Source: an uncultured Spirochaetaceae bacterium
GTDB taxonomy: Bacteria > Spirochaetota > Spirochaetia > Sphaerochaetales > Sphaerochaetaceae
Length of the DNA: 44,209 bases
NCBI GenBank assembly: GCA_944389155.1
Contig: CALXLI010000091.1
Span: forward strand, 1 to 44,209
Direction: 5' to 3'
The notes beneath the pieces were generated by a model. That model ran no database searches. It worked only from the letters and a program-made list of their open reading frames with translations, and was not told where the DNA came from. The stretch's first letter is position 1. Each line of letters begins with the position of its first letter. Shown here piece by piece: positions 1-8,337 of the stretch. A program made the position numbers and the translations under genes.

Positions 1-1590
1 CTTGTACAATTCAAGAATCTGATTGTATTGCTGGAATCATACCCGCCATTTGCATAGCCTACAATACCACCTATGCCACCAGCATTGATATCATCTGTTC
101 TAGATATAGTCGACTCTCCAACAATACAGTTGCTGAACTCAATTATTCCACCTTTCAAACCAGTTCCTTCTATTATACCGTTATCTGTGATAGCCGCCTG
201 ACCAACTATACCCCCTGCACTGTTTGCTTGGATTTTGATTTCGCTGCCGTCAAGAAGCTCACAATTATCAATAGTGATTAGAGGAGCAGATAGATAACCA
301 AAAGCTCCTGCTCCATGGCATCCGCTGACAGAAGTCAAATCCATCGTGCATTCCACTGCAAGGTTCTTGACTGTTATAGGACCAGAACTGAATATAGATC
401 CGAACACTCCTGCACGATAATACTTGTTCGTAGCATCCGATTTCACATTCACCCCGGTAATCTTAGTCCTCTCTTCAGCAATACCCTCTACAGAACCTGC
501 TGCGAAAGACCATGCGTCATATCCTATCGGTTCCCACAGTTTATCATTCAAGTCAATATCATTGATGATCTTGATTGTCTTTCCGGAAAATGTCCTGTCA
601 AATCCAGCTGGTAGGCTTTCTATAAACTCAGAATCATCATCTTCTGTGGCATTGACTATTCTGGCAAGGCCTGCAAGCTCTTCAGCTGTACGGATTTCGA
701 TAATATCATCCTCATCATCAGCCTGCTCTATTATATGCATGGTGATTGCAGTCGTACCGTTCCAAGGGGCATTATCGACACTCCACTTTGCATAGAGAGT
801 CTGGCTCTTTTCCGGAACGAATGAAGCTAGATCTAGCTTAGCCCCTTCTCCATTCTCATTATCATACCATCCATCAAAAAGATATATTGTCGTATCAGGT
901 AACTCCGGATCAGTGAAAGATGACAGAGATTCACCTGCATTGACAGTCTGAGCAGCTGGCTCGCTGATGCTTATATCCGAAGCAAGATCATCTGGAAGAT
1001 TGAGATCGAAACTTATCGTATACCTTGATGCTGCCCATCCAGCATAAAGATCAAGATCATCTGTAATTACTTCGCTATTTGGATCAAACAAAGTTTCATC
1101 AACCTGATTGATTGGATCGGTATACCATCCTATGAAATCATAACCCGCAAGTGTCGGTTCATCATCAATCGTAATATATGAGCCTGATACTGCATCAGTG
1201 ATTGTTGCAGGCATGTCATTGACGGCAGACTCTTCAATTCCTACAGGAGGATTTGCATGGAATGTGATTGTATACGTTGAAGGCGGTGAGACTATCCTCG
1301 CCCACTTCGCAACAAGAACAATGTCAGCGTTAACAGGAAGAGAGAAATCATAAGGCTCTATCTCACCTTCGATGTACCAGCCAATAAATCTGTAACCTCC
1401 TCTAGCTGGCTTTTCCGGCTCAGATACAGGCATTCCCTCAGAGACTTTCACCGTAGCCTCTCCGTTCAGAACGCCACCTGATGCATCGAATGTAACAGTA
1501 TGTTCAATAGGAACATGCTGGCTATCGCACGATATGAATATTACCCCCCCCCACTATAAACAGAACAAGAGCTAGCAAAAGTTTTCTCAT
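1..1590 (-). CDS. InlB-repeat surface lipoprotein, 3'-partial, frame broken by poly-G tract
   Basis: The start is ATG at 1588-1590 with AAGGAG just upstream; the gene runs off the left edge. The first codons give a signal peptide (MRKLLLALVLFIV), then nine G (1544-1552) shift the frame into an early stop. With eight G the protein continues VIFISC-DSQ, a lipobox, and stays open to the window edge. That frame holds three InlB B-repeat (Listeria-Bacteroides) units recognisable by F(I/D)GWY and LYA(G/K)W motifs, then a Gly- and Asn-rich stretch with GAFGYL and GGIVGQA motifs typical of GLUG or beta-helix surface proteins. It is probably an exported, lipid-anchored adhesin-like protein; the ligand is unknown. 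As read, the gene is off. Upstream of the tract the good frame meets a TAG, so I see no other start that would rescue it. Confidence 0.8.
1544..1552 (-). repeat. poly-G tract (9 G on the coding strand)
   Basis: Nine consecutive G in the lipoprotein signal-peptide codons. Eight G restores the frame into the lipobox and the whole downstream reading frame; nine ends at a TAG seven codons after the tract. Such tracts can change length by slipped-strand mispairing, and are also prone to sequencing error. Confidence 0.85.
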
Positions 1591-1603
1591 ATTCTTCTCC
1601 TTT

Positions 1604-1740
1604 TTAAGAGAATTCTACTTTAATGCCTGCCTGTATACCAATAAAAAATGTCCTTTCGCTGATGTAAGTTATCAATATCAACTCCGGAAGACGGAGAATC
1701 ACCTTGGAATAGAATATACTGTAATGCATCAAATGATCTG
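1604..1740 (-). pseudogene. decayed 3' end of an outer-membrane beta-barrel gene (possible)
   Basis: The minus strand ends in a short open stretch, TYISERTFFIGIQAGIKVEFS and stop, with the alternating pattern and terminal aromatic residue of an outer-membrane barrel's last strand. A neighbouring frame just upstream reads GDSPSSGVDIDNL, which would join it smoothly if one frameshift were removed. No intact gene lies upstream, because 1778 onward is another gene. The stop is 13 nt before the lipoprotein start, so the two may once have been an operon. This rests on pattern only; the match is short. Confidence 0.35.
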
Positions 1741-1777
1741 ATTATTATGAATATCAACATTCATATTCCACAGCATA

Positions 1778-2620
1778 TCAATCCATAAACCAATCCAGCA
1801 CTGCCTGCACAGCCATCTCCTCACCATCCTTGTTCTTGTCATAGAATGGGAAATGCGTGCATTCATTTATCTTCAGTGTCTTGTGTTCTGCCTTGATTGC
1901 AGCGTCCAGAAGGCTTGCTGGCTTCGGGCCGACGACGAGATCCTCCCCACCAACGATTATAAGTGCTGGGACATCTATTTTCCCAGCTTTCAGGAAAGCC
2001 TCATGCATCAGGGAAAGAAGCTCATAGCTCTGCCGTGTATAGTTCCAAGACCAGTACTCCTTGCCAAGGTACGGATCATCTGAGGGAGCATCTTCATAGT
2101 AAAGCACATATTCCGGATCAGGATGCCACTCCTTCGGTTCCCTTTTCCTGACCGTAGAGACAGCCTTCAGCAAAAGAGGCGGCTTTTCATCCGAGACAGC
2201 AGGAGCGGCAAGAACGATCCTATCAAAATGAACGCTTTCCGATGCGAGGATCACAAGAGCTGATCCCATTGAATGTCCAAGCACATACAGATTGCTGTAT
2301 CGTCCTCTCAGATCACTTGCTGCATTCGTGACAACACGCAGCCAATCCTCTCCTTTTGCCTTGCTGAAATCCTCACCGGTCGTTCCACATCCGGGAAGCC
2401 GTGGACAGTATATATCGAATCCTTTTCCATACAGATCGATGGAAGGGCGCACAAGCTCACCGGGATATCCTGCATAACCATGGATGAGGAGCACCGCTTT
2501 GTCAGAAGCTCTGTCATTTCTGAGAGAGAAAGAACGCCCAGCCTTGCAGGGCTTTCCCTCATCCTGATAGACCCCTTCATACCAAGCCTGAGGGACAGAA
2601 TAAATGAAATCACTCACCAA
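1778..2620 (-). CDS. alpha/beta hydrolase (carboxylesterase/lysophospholipase type)
   Basis: A 280-residue alpha/beta-hydrolase. The oxyanion-hole motif HGYAG is at about 47-51, the nucleophile elbow GHSMG at 115-119 (Ser117), the acid probably Asp227 in GGED, and the catalytic His256 in CTHFP. The size and the GHSMG motif fit the Est30/monoacylglycerol-lipase group, which hydrolyses carboxyl esters in the cytoplasm; no signal peptide is present. Its start overlaps the end of the LuxR regulator gene by 7 bp, so it is the last gene of a four-gene unit with the AbiL-like pair. The substrate is unknown. Confidence 0.85.
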   Translation of the reverse strand: MVSDFIYSVPQAWYEGVYQDEGKPCKAGRSFSLRNDRASDKAVLLIHGYAGYPGELVRPSIDLYGKGFDIYCPRLPGCGTTGEDFSKAKGEDWLRVVTNAASDLRGRYSNLYVLGHSMGSALVILASESVHFDRIVLAAPAVSDEKPPLLLKAVSTVRKREPKEWHPDPEYVLYYEDAPSDDPYLGKEYWSWNYTRQSYELLSLMHEAFLKAGKIDVPALIIVGGEDLVVGPKPASLLDAAIKAEHKTLKINECTHFPFYDKNKDGEEMAVQAVLDWFMD

Positions 2621-3513
2621 GAAGCCTCCTGCAGGAGATTGAGCAGATCTATCCTTGACCGCACACCTGTCTTTGAGAATATGTTTGCGATGTGATTGTT
2701 CACTGTATTGACCGAGATATTGAGATTGTATGCAATTTCCTTGTTTGTCATGCCCTTCTTTATCTCAAGGATCACCTCAAACTCACGTTCAGTTATGTGG
2801 AACTCATTCTGCACATCCTCGAAAGCAATACCTTTCTCCCGGGTTTCCGAAGGCACGGCTGAGTCAAGCCTGGCAATCGCGATAAAGAGGAATACAAGTA
2901 TCGCGATGGTATAAGAGAGTGAGACAACAGATATGGAGATGCCCCTCAGAGATGGAAAGAGCATCGATGAGATGACAATCGGAAGCATTGCGAATGAGAT
3001 TATTATCATCGTAAGGCACATGGTCCTCACCGATTTATCCATGATTGTCTTCCACTGAGAAAACATAACGATGATGCAGTAAAGCACTATAAGCGTCCAT
3101 ATGACATACTGCAGCAACGAACAGACAGAAGCCTGTGTTATTATCCAAAGGATTGAATCTATAAGGTACAGGATACCTGCAACGAATGAAAGGGATTTCT
3201 CTGCGTGTGATGTAGGACGTGCGATTATCCAATTGCAGAAGAACGGAATCATTCCAAGGATGAATGCCGAATCAAGTACCAGCAGGATTTCCCAGACAAG
3301 GTGGAAAACAACCTGCATTGTGCCATCAAATGCCAGATACGAATACTGATCGAGGGCAAATGCCACAACAGCCCCCAGCAGCGTTGCGGTAAAGACAACG
3401 CAGGTGCGCGACCATGTATATCGCGCCCTGCGGTTCCAGACGATAGCCAATGCCAGATCCATGCTGACAATGGCAAGGGCTATCAGGCTTAAAAGAAGAG
3501 GGACAGCCTCCAT
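2614..3513 (-). CDS. membrane-anchored LuxR-family transcriptional regulator
   Basis: A 299-residue protein. The N-terminal 220 or so residues are strongly hydrophobic, with about six to seven membrane segments (for example 5-25, 40-60, 95-112 and 185-213). A LuxR/GerE helix-turn-helix follows from about residue 240 (ITEREFEVILEI, then MTNKEIAYNLNIS and NTVNNHIANIF). This architecture, a multi-pass sensor domain fused to GerE, is known in spirochaetes and Firmicutes; the signal is usually unknown. The start lies 3 nt after the rloB stop with AAGG inside rloB as ribosome site, and the end overlaps the hydrolase start, so it is translationally coupled on both sides. Confidence 0.85.
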   Translation of the reverse strand: MEAVPLLLSLIALAIVSMDLALAIVWNRRARYTWSRTCVVFTATLLGAVVAFALDQYSYLAFDGTMQVVFHLVWEILLVLDSAFILGMIPFFCNWIIARPTSHAEKSLSFVAGILYLIDSILWIITQASVCSLLQYVIWTLIVLYCIIVMFSQWKTIMDKSVRTMCLTMIIISFAMLPIVISSMLFPSLRGISISVVSLSYTIAILVFLFIAIARLDSAVPSETREKGIAFEDVQNEFHITEREFEVILEIKKGMTNKEIAYNLNISVNTVNNHIANIFSKTGVRSRIDLLNLLQEASW

Positions 3514-3516
3514 CTA

Positions 3517-4152
3517 CTACCTTCGTACCTTCTGGTTATGGGACATATCTGCAGTTCCGCAGATTGCTGTGATGTCCTCATTCAGCTGTGGCATAGCTGT
3601 AGCCTCCAGCCCTGTTGCTGCCTTTGCAACCACATTGTAGTTCCTTGCGTTGATATCGGCAGAAGCATGACGTGGGAATAGACGGATATGCGTATTAAGG
3701 CCCTTCGTGAGGAAATACTCAGCTGACATCTCAAATCCTGGTAAAGCGTCTCTGAGCTTAGCCTCAAGCGGGGATATATCTGCAATATATGAACTCGGAG
3801 CTCCAAGGTGGAAGATGAACCAAAGATCGAACTTAGGATTGCTCCAGCAAAGCTTAACCTTCTTCTTCTCAGCATAGTCAGCAAGCATTTCCTTGACTTC
3901 CTCGACATTGGTATTGACATCATCAAAGCCGAAGAGTGCCCATGCTGAATCGAACTTGCCATGGTTTCTTTCCCTTGCCGTATAATCGATAAGACCTTTA
4001 AGATCCTTTCCCTGAGGAGCTTTCAGCACTGTAAGATTGACAAAGCGGCAATCCTTCCTCATCTGAGAGAAATACAGTGCCTCAGCCTCAGTTGCACAGA
4101 CCAGAAGCAGTGTCTGCTTTGGCGCCGTTGTATTCTTCTTGCGCTTGATCAT
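3517..4152 (-). CDS. RloB-family protein (AbiLii-like, TOPRIM-related toxin partner)
   Basis: A 211-residue RloB-like protein. Residues 104-115 (SNPKFDLWFIFH) match the conserved SNPxFExWxxxH signature, and FDD at 76-78 matches the TOPRIM-like acidic motif. The usual N-terminal VCEGE motif with its acidic residue reads VCATE here (18-22), so the catalytic glutamate may be displaced or lost. In phage-defence pairs of the AbiL/RloAB kind this subunit is thought to be the effector, held by the ATPase. The start is 1 nt after the ATPase stop. Confidence 0.75.
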   Translation of the reverse strand: MIKRKKNTTAPKQTLLLVCATEAEALYFSQMRKDCRFVNLTVLKAPQGKDLKGLIDYTARERNHGKFDSAWALFGFDDVNTNVEEVKEMLADYAEKKKVKLCWSNPKFDLWFIFHLGAPSSYIADISPLEAKLRDALPGFEMSAEYFLTKGLNTHIRLFPRHASADINARNYNVVAKAATGLEATAMPQLNEDITAICGTADMSHNQKVRR

Positions 4153-4153
4153 C

Positions 4154-5437
4154 TTATGCCTCCTCTCCTTCTGATTCTGCCTTCTCCGGCTCTACCGGAG
4201 TACCATCATGAACAAAATAGAACTCGCTGGTAATCGGAAGAGAACCATAGACACCCTGCATGTAACGCTGCGTTGTAGGTACTTTTCCACGAGCTCCCTT
4301 GAAATCCGAAAGCGAGTAATAGACAGTAGAGCTCTCCTGATCCTTCTGTGCAAACCATACAGCATCGCGCCTTAAAAGGCCATCCTTGAGCAGGGATGGG
4401 TTGCAGTCAACAACGAGCATCTGGCTTTCCTTGTCGCAATTCTCGAAGATCTCGACAAGATGGCAGAGGATATCCGGATGCAGAAGCTGTCCGAAATCAT
4501 CGATGATGAGGGTCTTGCCTGTTATGAACGCCTCGAAGAATGCAAATCCAATCACTGTCAGACGACGGAGAGACAGAGACTCACCTGCGAATATGTTGGC
4601 ATAGCCTTCAGCCTTCTTGTCATTGACATAGATATGCGTGAATCTCAGGTGATCCTCGCCATTCTCGTTAGTCTTCACTTCGACCCTGTTTATATCCGTG
4701 ATATCAAGAGCCCAGAGATAGTTGAGTATCTGCTCGCCCCAGCCCGGGTGAGCCTTGAGCATATCACAGGCATACTGCTCAGCCTTTGAAGATACACCCA
4801 TAGGGAGGATGTGAAGTGTCTTCTCGAACCATGTATAAAGCTCAAGGGATGTCTGGCCACCCTTCCTTGCAGAGCCGGCAAGGAACGTTCTGTTCTCTGC
4901 AAGCTTTGCTGCCTGTCTCTTCTTCTCTCCCCTGTATAGCTTTCCAAAGCGATAGGAATAAAGGCCATCATCTCCCAGAATACGCTCGAACATCAGCTTC
5001 TTCGAGTTGTTGATGATGTAGTAAAGGGACTCCTCATAGATCTTCTCCTTGTTGGCCTTGAGGGTATAGCGGGCAATTGTCGTAGGATTTTCCTCTGTTC
5101 CCTCACCCTTATTGAGAAGAACCTCTATTGATATCGTAGCTGGTGTGGCTTTATCGATACCATATGCGAATACAGTTCCTGTAAGTGCACCCTGCAGTGG
5201 ATTCTCTGGACCATCAGAGGCCATGACTATTCTCTTTAGAACCTCCAAAGCCCTGACGAATGAACTCTTACCAGCTCCGTTAGGCCCGATTATAGCACTT
5301 GTCTTGATAACCTTCAGGTGATCATTGACTTCAACAAGCTTCGACTGAGGAAGCCTTGAATCCTTTACCGCCTGGAAGCTGATGGTCTGAGGTGACTTTA
5401 CGGACTTGAAGTTCGCAATAGTCATGTTTAGCAGCAT
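4154..5437 (-). CDS. AAA/ABC-type ATPase (AbiLi/RloA-like), defence-pair ATPase
   Basis: A 427-residue ATPase of the COG1106/AAA_15-AAA_21 group. Walker A is GPNGAGKSS at 51-59 and a signature-like AGESLSLRR is at 284-292. Walker B is LIIDD at 310-314, with LHP at 319-321. The C-terminal block LLRRDAVWF then YSLSDF then YGSLP is the hallmark of AbiLi-type ATPases. Two positions deviate: the Walker B acid is Asp314 where Glu is usual, and the switch region usually written TTHD reads VDCN. Upstream, GGAGG precedes the ATG, and 5438-5654 is the promoter region. The family partners RloB proteins in abortive-infection systems; this protein is followed directly by one. Confidence 0.8.
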   Translation of the reverse strand: MLLNMTIANFKSVKSPQTISFQAVKDSRLPQSKLVEVNDHLKVIKTSAIIGPNGAGKSSFVRALEVLKRIVMASDGPENPLQGALTGTVFAYGIDKATPATISIEVLLNKGEGTEENPTTIARYTLKANKEKIYEESLYYIINNSKKLMFERILGDDGLYSYRFGKLYRGEKKRQAAKLAENRTFLAGSARKGGQTSLELYTWFEKTLHILPMGVSSKAEQYACDMLKAHPGWGEQILNYLWALDITDINRVEVKTNENGEDHLRFTHIYVNDKKAEGYANIFAGESLSLRRLTVIGFAFFEAFITGKTLIIDDFGQLLHPDILCHLVEIFENCDKESQMLVVDCNPSLLKDGLLRRDAVWFAQKDQESSTVYYSLSDFKGARGKVPTTQRYMQGVYGSLPITSEFYFVHDGTPVEPEKAESEGEEA

Positions 5438-5654
5438 AAGCTCCTCCTTAATGATGGGTCACCCATCTGATTTACGATTATAGCAAAGCAGAGCAAAAGG
5501 GGCAAAAAAATAGGAAAAAGATATTTTCAGGCCCTTGGTAGCCCAGTTTTAACATTTCTATCAGAAAAAATGATGGAATGTAATGCTACATTACTGCATT
5601 TTAACGATAAGAACTTAGGGAAAGGGGGTATTGTAAAGAAAAAATATTCAAAAA
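5438..5654. other. intergenic region upstream of the AbiL-like operon
   Basis: This 217-bp AT-rich stretch has no gene. It contains a small inverted repeat (GTAATG-CTA-CATTAC at about 5581-5595) and must hold the promoter for the minus-strand defence operon, but I cannot place a convincing -35/-10 pair. A run AAAGGGGG is present at 5620-5627. Confidence 0.4.
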
Positions 5655-5676
5655 CTACTTAATATTTTTTAAGTAT
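5651..5676 (-). terminator. AT-rich terminator overlapping a stop codon
   Basis: On the minus strand the arms TACTTAA and TTAAGTA (5656-5675) are separated by six bases and followed by GTTTTTG. The hairpin includes the last codons and the TAG of the 5655-6026 gene. The stem has only two G-C pairs, so it is weak. Confidence 0.4.
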
Positions 5677-6026
5677 TTTTCAATCTCACCCTTTTCTGTA
5701 CATTTCATGCCCTCTTTCCACGGTCCTGAGGATATGACGACAAGAAGCGGAGCATCGCTTTCCGCCTCATGGTCAGAAACCCAGGATACGAAGCTGTCCT
5801 TGAGCTGTGGAACTACTTCAGAGAATCCTGAAAGGATGATAACGGAGAAGGAAGCAGAACTGATCCATCTTTTCAGTGTCTCGGAACCACCTCCGACGCT
5901 TACATCGCCTTTTACCTCTCGGCATAGGCCGGTTGCAGAGCCTGAGAAGACAAGCTCTGCAGATCTGTATTGCTTGAGATCCGGGATGTTTTCCGCTTCT
6001 GCATAGATAATCTTTGACATACTCAC
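5655..6026 (-). CDS. small protein of unknown function
   Basis: A 123-residue protein, or 121 if the second Met is used, that I do not recognise. It has no signal peptide or membrane segment. Two short hydrophobic strands (FSVIILSGF at about 61-69 and APLLVVISSG at about 93-102) suggest an alpha/beta fold. It overlaps the preceding lipoprotein gene by 4 bp (ATGA), which supports it as a real, translationally coupled gene, and it is the last gene of the pdxA-like unit. Confidence 0.6.
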   Translation of the reverse strand: MSMSKIIYAEAENIPDLKQYRSAELVFSGSATGLCREVKGDVSVGGGSETLKRWISSASFSVIILSGFSEVVPQLKDSFVSWVSDHEAESDAPLLVVISSGPWKEGMKCTEKGEIEKYLKNIK

Positions 6027-7126
6027 CTCAACAGATAATCATAAACCGAAAGCTCTTGTGATGGGATCTCAGGAGTCTCTACCTCGCTTACAGTGAACTG
6101 GCTCAGAGCCTCATCATTGCGTCTTTTAAGCGTATTGAGATCATCCAGGAGCTTTCTGACGTCAGCATTCGCAGAGAATGCGGAAACATCCTGCGCTATG
6201 CTTATCGCGCCATCGAAATCACCGGTGGCAGCAGTAAGAAGTGCTGAATTGTACCCGGACGGAACATGGTGCGCTGTTTCCCAAAGCGAAAGGAAAGCGC
6301 TTATTGCGTCCTTGTATCTGCCATCCTTGGCAGCATCATACGCTGTCTCTGCAGCTTCAAGCTTTGGCTTATTGTCCATCAGGGATACATCGTAGCTTCT
6401 TTCCGTCGGCACGAATGAACGGATTATGCCTTCATTGAAACCACGTATCATCCTTCTCAAAAGGATTTCAACACCATCGAAGCGAGGCCAGTAAGGATCG
6501 AATGATTCTGTCCGGGAATCGGAATCGATGAACGTCCTTGTTGCTACTATGCGGTCAGTTGCCGTATCGACGATTGATATCGAATAGCGGACAGAGACGC
6601 GCTGCCTGACATAATAATCATACCAGTATTCGGTTCTATACTCTTTATGCTCGTCATCCCATACAAGATCAGAGTTGCGGCGCGTGTATATGCGCTCTTC
6701 GACTGACATATCCTCAATACGCGGTATCATCACAGCATCATAGCCCATGTCCTTAAGCCGCTCAGATACCCTATAGCCAGAGTTTACGACCCAGGCAGTC
6801 GAAGTGGGATCGAGAAGATTGAAATAACGCGTATTGGTCAGGGTTGAGTAAAGCTGATCCGTTGCATACTCAGCGACTGAGCTGGAAATGCCGGATGTAT
6901 AGGACGAACGTACCTGTACATGCCCAGCCATCACATCAAGCCCTGCAATCCAGTGAGATGTTGGAATGTAACCGCGGTACTGTACGACAGGCATCACTGC
7001 AAGATTCCTATACGGGGCCATATTCACATCAGATGGATAAAGATAATCTATCCTGACGCTCGTCTGGCAAGCAGTGAGGAAAAGAAGCGCAGCAAATGCA
7101 AACAGAGAAAGAAAGAGTCTTTTCAT
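6023..7126 (-). CDS. lipoprotein, possibly CsgG/LpoB-like, with C-terminal helical repeats
   Basis: A 367-residue lipoprotein. A type II signal peptide ends in FLTAC with Cys20 as the lipidated residue. The first domain (about 35-240) starts with LAVMPV and contains a strand-rich region ending in a DTATDRIVATRTF-like stretch, reminiscent of the CsgG/LpoB outer-membrane lipoprotein fold. Residues about 255-325 form TPR-like helices (YDAAKDGRYKDAI, GYNSALLTAATGDFDGAI). The first domain assignment is by resemblance only. It overlaps the pdxA-like gene by 4 bp and the next gene by 4 bp, so the three are one operon. It probably acts at the envelope; role unknown. Confidence 0.7.
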   Translation of the reverse strand: MKRLFLSLFAFAALLFLTACQTSVRIDYLYPSDVNMAPYRNLAVMPVVQYRGYIPTSHWIAGLDVMAGHVQVRSSYTSGISSSVAEYATDQLYSTLTNTRYFNLLDPTSTAWVVNSGYRVSERLKDMGYDAVMIPRIEDMSVEERIYTRRNSDLVWDDEHKEYRTEYWYDYYVRQRVSVRYSISIVDTATDRIVATRTFIDSDSRTESFDPYWPRFDGVEILLRRMIRGFNEGIIRSFVPTERSYDVSLMDNKPKLEAAETAYDAAKDGRYKDAISAFLSLWETAHHVPSGYNSALLTAATGDFDGAISIAQDVSAFSANADVRKLLDDLNTLKRRNDEALSQFTVSEVETPEIPSQELSVYDYLLR

Positions 7127-8136
7127 ACCATATAGTTCCTATCAGAAAGCCGGAGGGCCTCCATGGTCGCTGTTACCATCGGCTTGATGCTTGCGCATCC
7201 CTTGCCGCCTTTTTCCAATCCTGCATCTCCGATGATCCCAAGGCGCAGGAAAGGCAATCCCCAGGTAAGCATATATGCCTCATCGGGAGAGGCGGAAGCA
7301 GATGCCGCATATCCTATAGTCGCAGTCATGACAAGCACCGCAGAGTACTCACCAACTGCGGCATGGCGAAACAGAAGCTCTGCAGATACAGGGCCTACGA
7401 CATCAATGCCTATCTTCCTGGCAATCTCTATAGCTGGGATTATGACATCACCTTCTTCCTTGCCGGTCCATTCTCCATCGCGGTCTGCAGGATTGAGAGA
7501 GCACACAGCAATCGGTTTATCCTTATCGAAGAACTTTGAGACCTTAAGCGAATCAATAGAGACAAGAGCCTCTATTATATTCTCCCGTGTCACTGATGAA
7601 AGTGCCTCCGCAAGGGAGCGGCGATGCGTGAGCGAGAAGATATTCATCTTTCCGGCAACTATCATGTTTATCAGTCTGGAAGAGGATGCAAACCTGGACA
7701 GAAGTGAAAACACCGACCGTTCCTCATACCCCGCAAGCTCCAGAGCCTTGGATGAGACAGGACTCGTAAGAAGTGAGGATGCAAGCCCATTCTGGATGAT
7801 CGATACAGCGCTATGCAGCGCCTCATAGCTTGCCCTGCCTGTCTCTGCGGAAACAGCACCATATCTGAATCCTGAGATATCTATTGAGGAAGACCGATAG
7901 AAAATAAACTGCACGCCCTTCTCTTCTGCCCTCTGCAGATCGTCCTCATCCTCTGCAATGTATGAAAAGCATGGATCGATGGAGAGGTCGGAAGCTGTAT
8001 GGCTGAAAACCCCTTCATCGCCCGTTACGATCACACCGCCATCGAATGTATCGGAAAGGGCTTTCGTTGCTTTTAGAATCATCTCTGGGGATGTGCCTGC
8101 TGCCTCACCCATGGAAAGGACTATATATCTGTACAT
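7123..8136 (-). CDS. PdxA-family protein lacking most metal ligands
   Basis: A 337-residue protein of the 4-hydroxythreonine-4-phosphate dehydrogenase (PdxA) fold: SMGEAAGTSPE near the N-terminus replaces MGDPAGIGPE, and LTSPVSSKA, GPVSAELLF and GLPFLRLG are in the right order and spacing. Of the three metal-binding histidines known in E. coli PdxA, the first may remain (SLTHRRSL for TTHLPL). NPHAGE reads NPADRDGE, YHDQG reads ATIGY, and DHGTA reads GDAGLE. It is unlikely to be a normal PdxA; it may bind a ligand or run another reaction. I chose the ATG at 8134-8136, not the upstream in-frame TTG, because it directly precedes MYRYIVLSMG and sits 6 nt after an extended -10 (TGGTATCAT). Confidence 0.8.
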   Translation of the reverse strand: MYRYIVLSMGEAAGTSPEMILKATKALSDTFDGGVIVTGDEGVFSHTASDLSIDPCFSYIAEDEDDLQRAEEKGVQFIFYRSSSIDISGFRYGAVSAETGRASYEALHSAVSIIQNGLASSLLTSPVSSKALELAGYEERSVFSLLSRFASSSRLINMIVAGKMNIFSLTHRRSLAEALSSVTRENIIEALVSIDSLKVSKFFDKDKPIAVCSLNPADRDGEWTGKEEGDVIIPAIEIARKIGIDVVGPVSAELLFRHAAVGEYSAVLVMTATIGYAASASASPDEAYMLTWGLPFLRLGIIGDAGLEKGGKGCASIKPMVTATMEALRLSDRNYMV

Positions 8137-8181
8137 ATGTGCATGATACCACAAGAGCGGGAACAAGGATATAATGCAATC
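8137..8181. promoter_or_regulatory. divergent leaderless promoters
   Basis: Only 45 bp separate the two start codons. On the minus strand TGGTATCAT (hexamer 8143-8148) ends 6 nt before the pdxA-like ATG. On the plus strand TATAAT (8170-8175) ends 6 nt before the ATG at 8182. Neither start has a Shine-Dalgarno sequence at normal distance. Transcription would start at or next to each ATG. Confidence 0.55.
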
Positions 8182-8331
8182 ATGTGCTGTGACGATTATT
8201 CATTGGACAAAGAAGATGAGGAGGAAGGCTCCTTCTCATATATCCCGAAGCTTCCAGACAGCTCCGAATATGAAACCGGAGAAAGCGAATATGGAGATCT
8301 TGACGATGAGGAATTCGATATAGAGTTCTGA
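8182..8331 (+). CDS. small highly acidic protein, unknown
   Basis: A 49-residue reading frame that begins MCCDDYSLDKEDEEEG and ends EFDIEF, about 40% Asp plus Glu. I do not recognise it. The start at 8182 is preferred over the in-frame ATG at 8137 because TATAAT ends exactly 6 nt upstream. The stop is 62 nt before the first TrpX-like gene, which has its own promoter. It could be an acidic adaptor or metal-binding peptide, or a chance frame; the promoter argues for a gene. Confidence 0.45.
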   Translation: MCCDDYSLDKEDEEEGSFSYIPKLPDSSEYETGESEYGDLDDEEFDIEF

Positions 8332-8337
8332 AGGATA

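Noticed and set aside
1747-1766. Inverted repeat TATGAAT-6-ATTCATA after the hydrolase gene as a terminator
   Set aside because: The stem is short and AT-rich with no T-run following on the minus strand.
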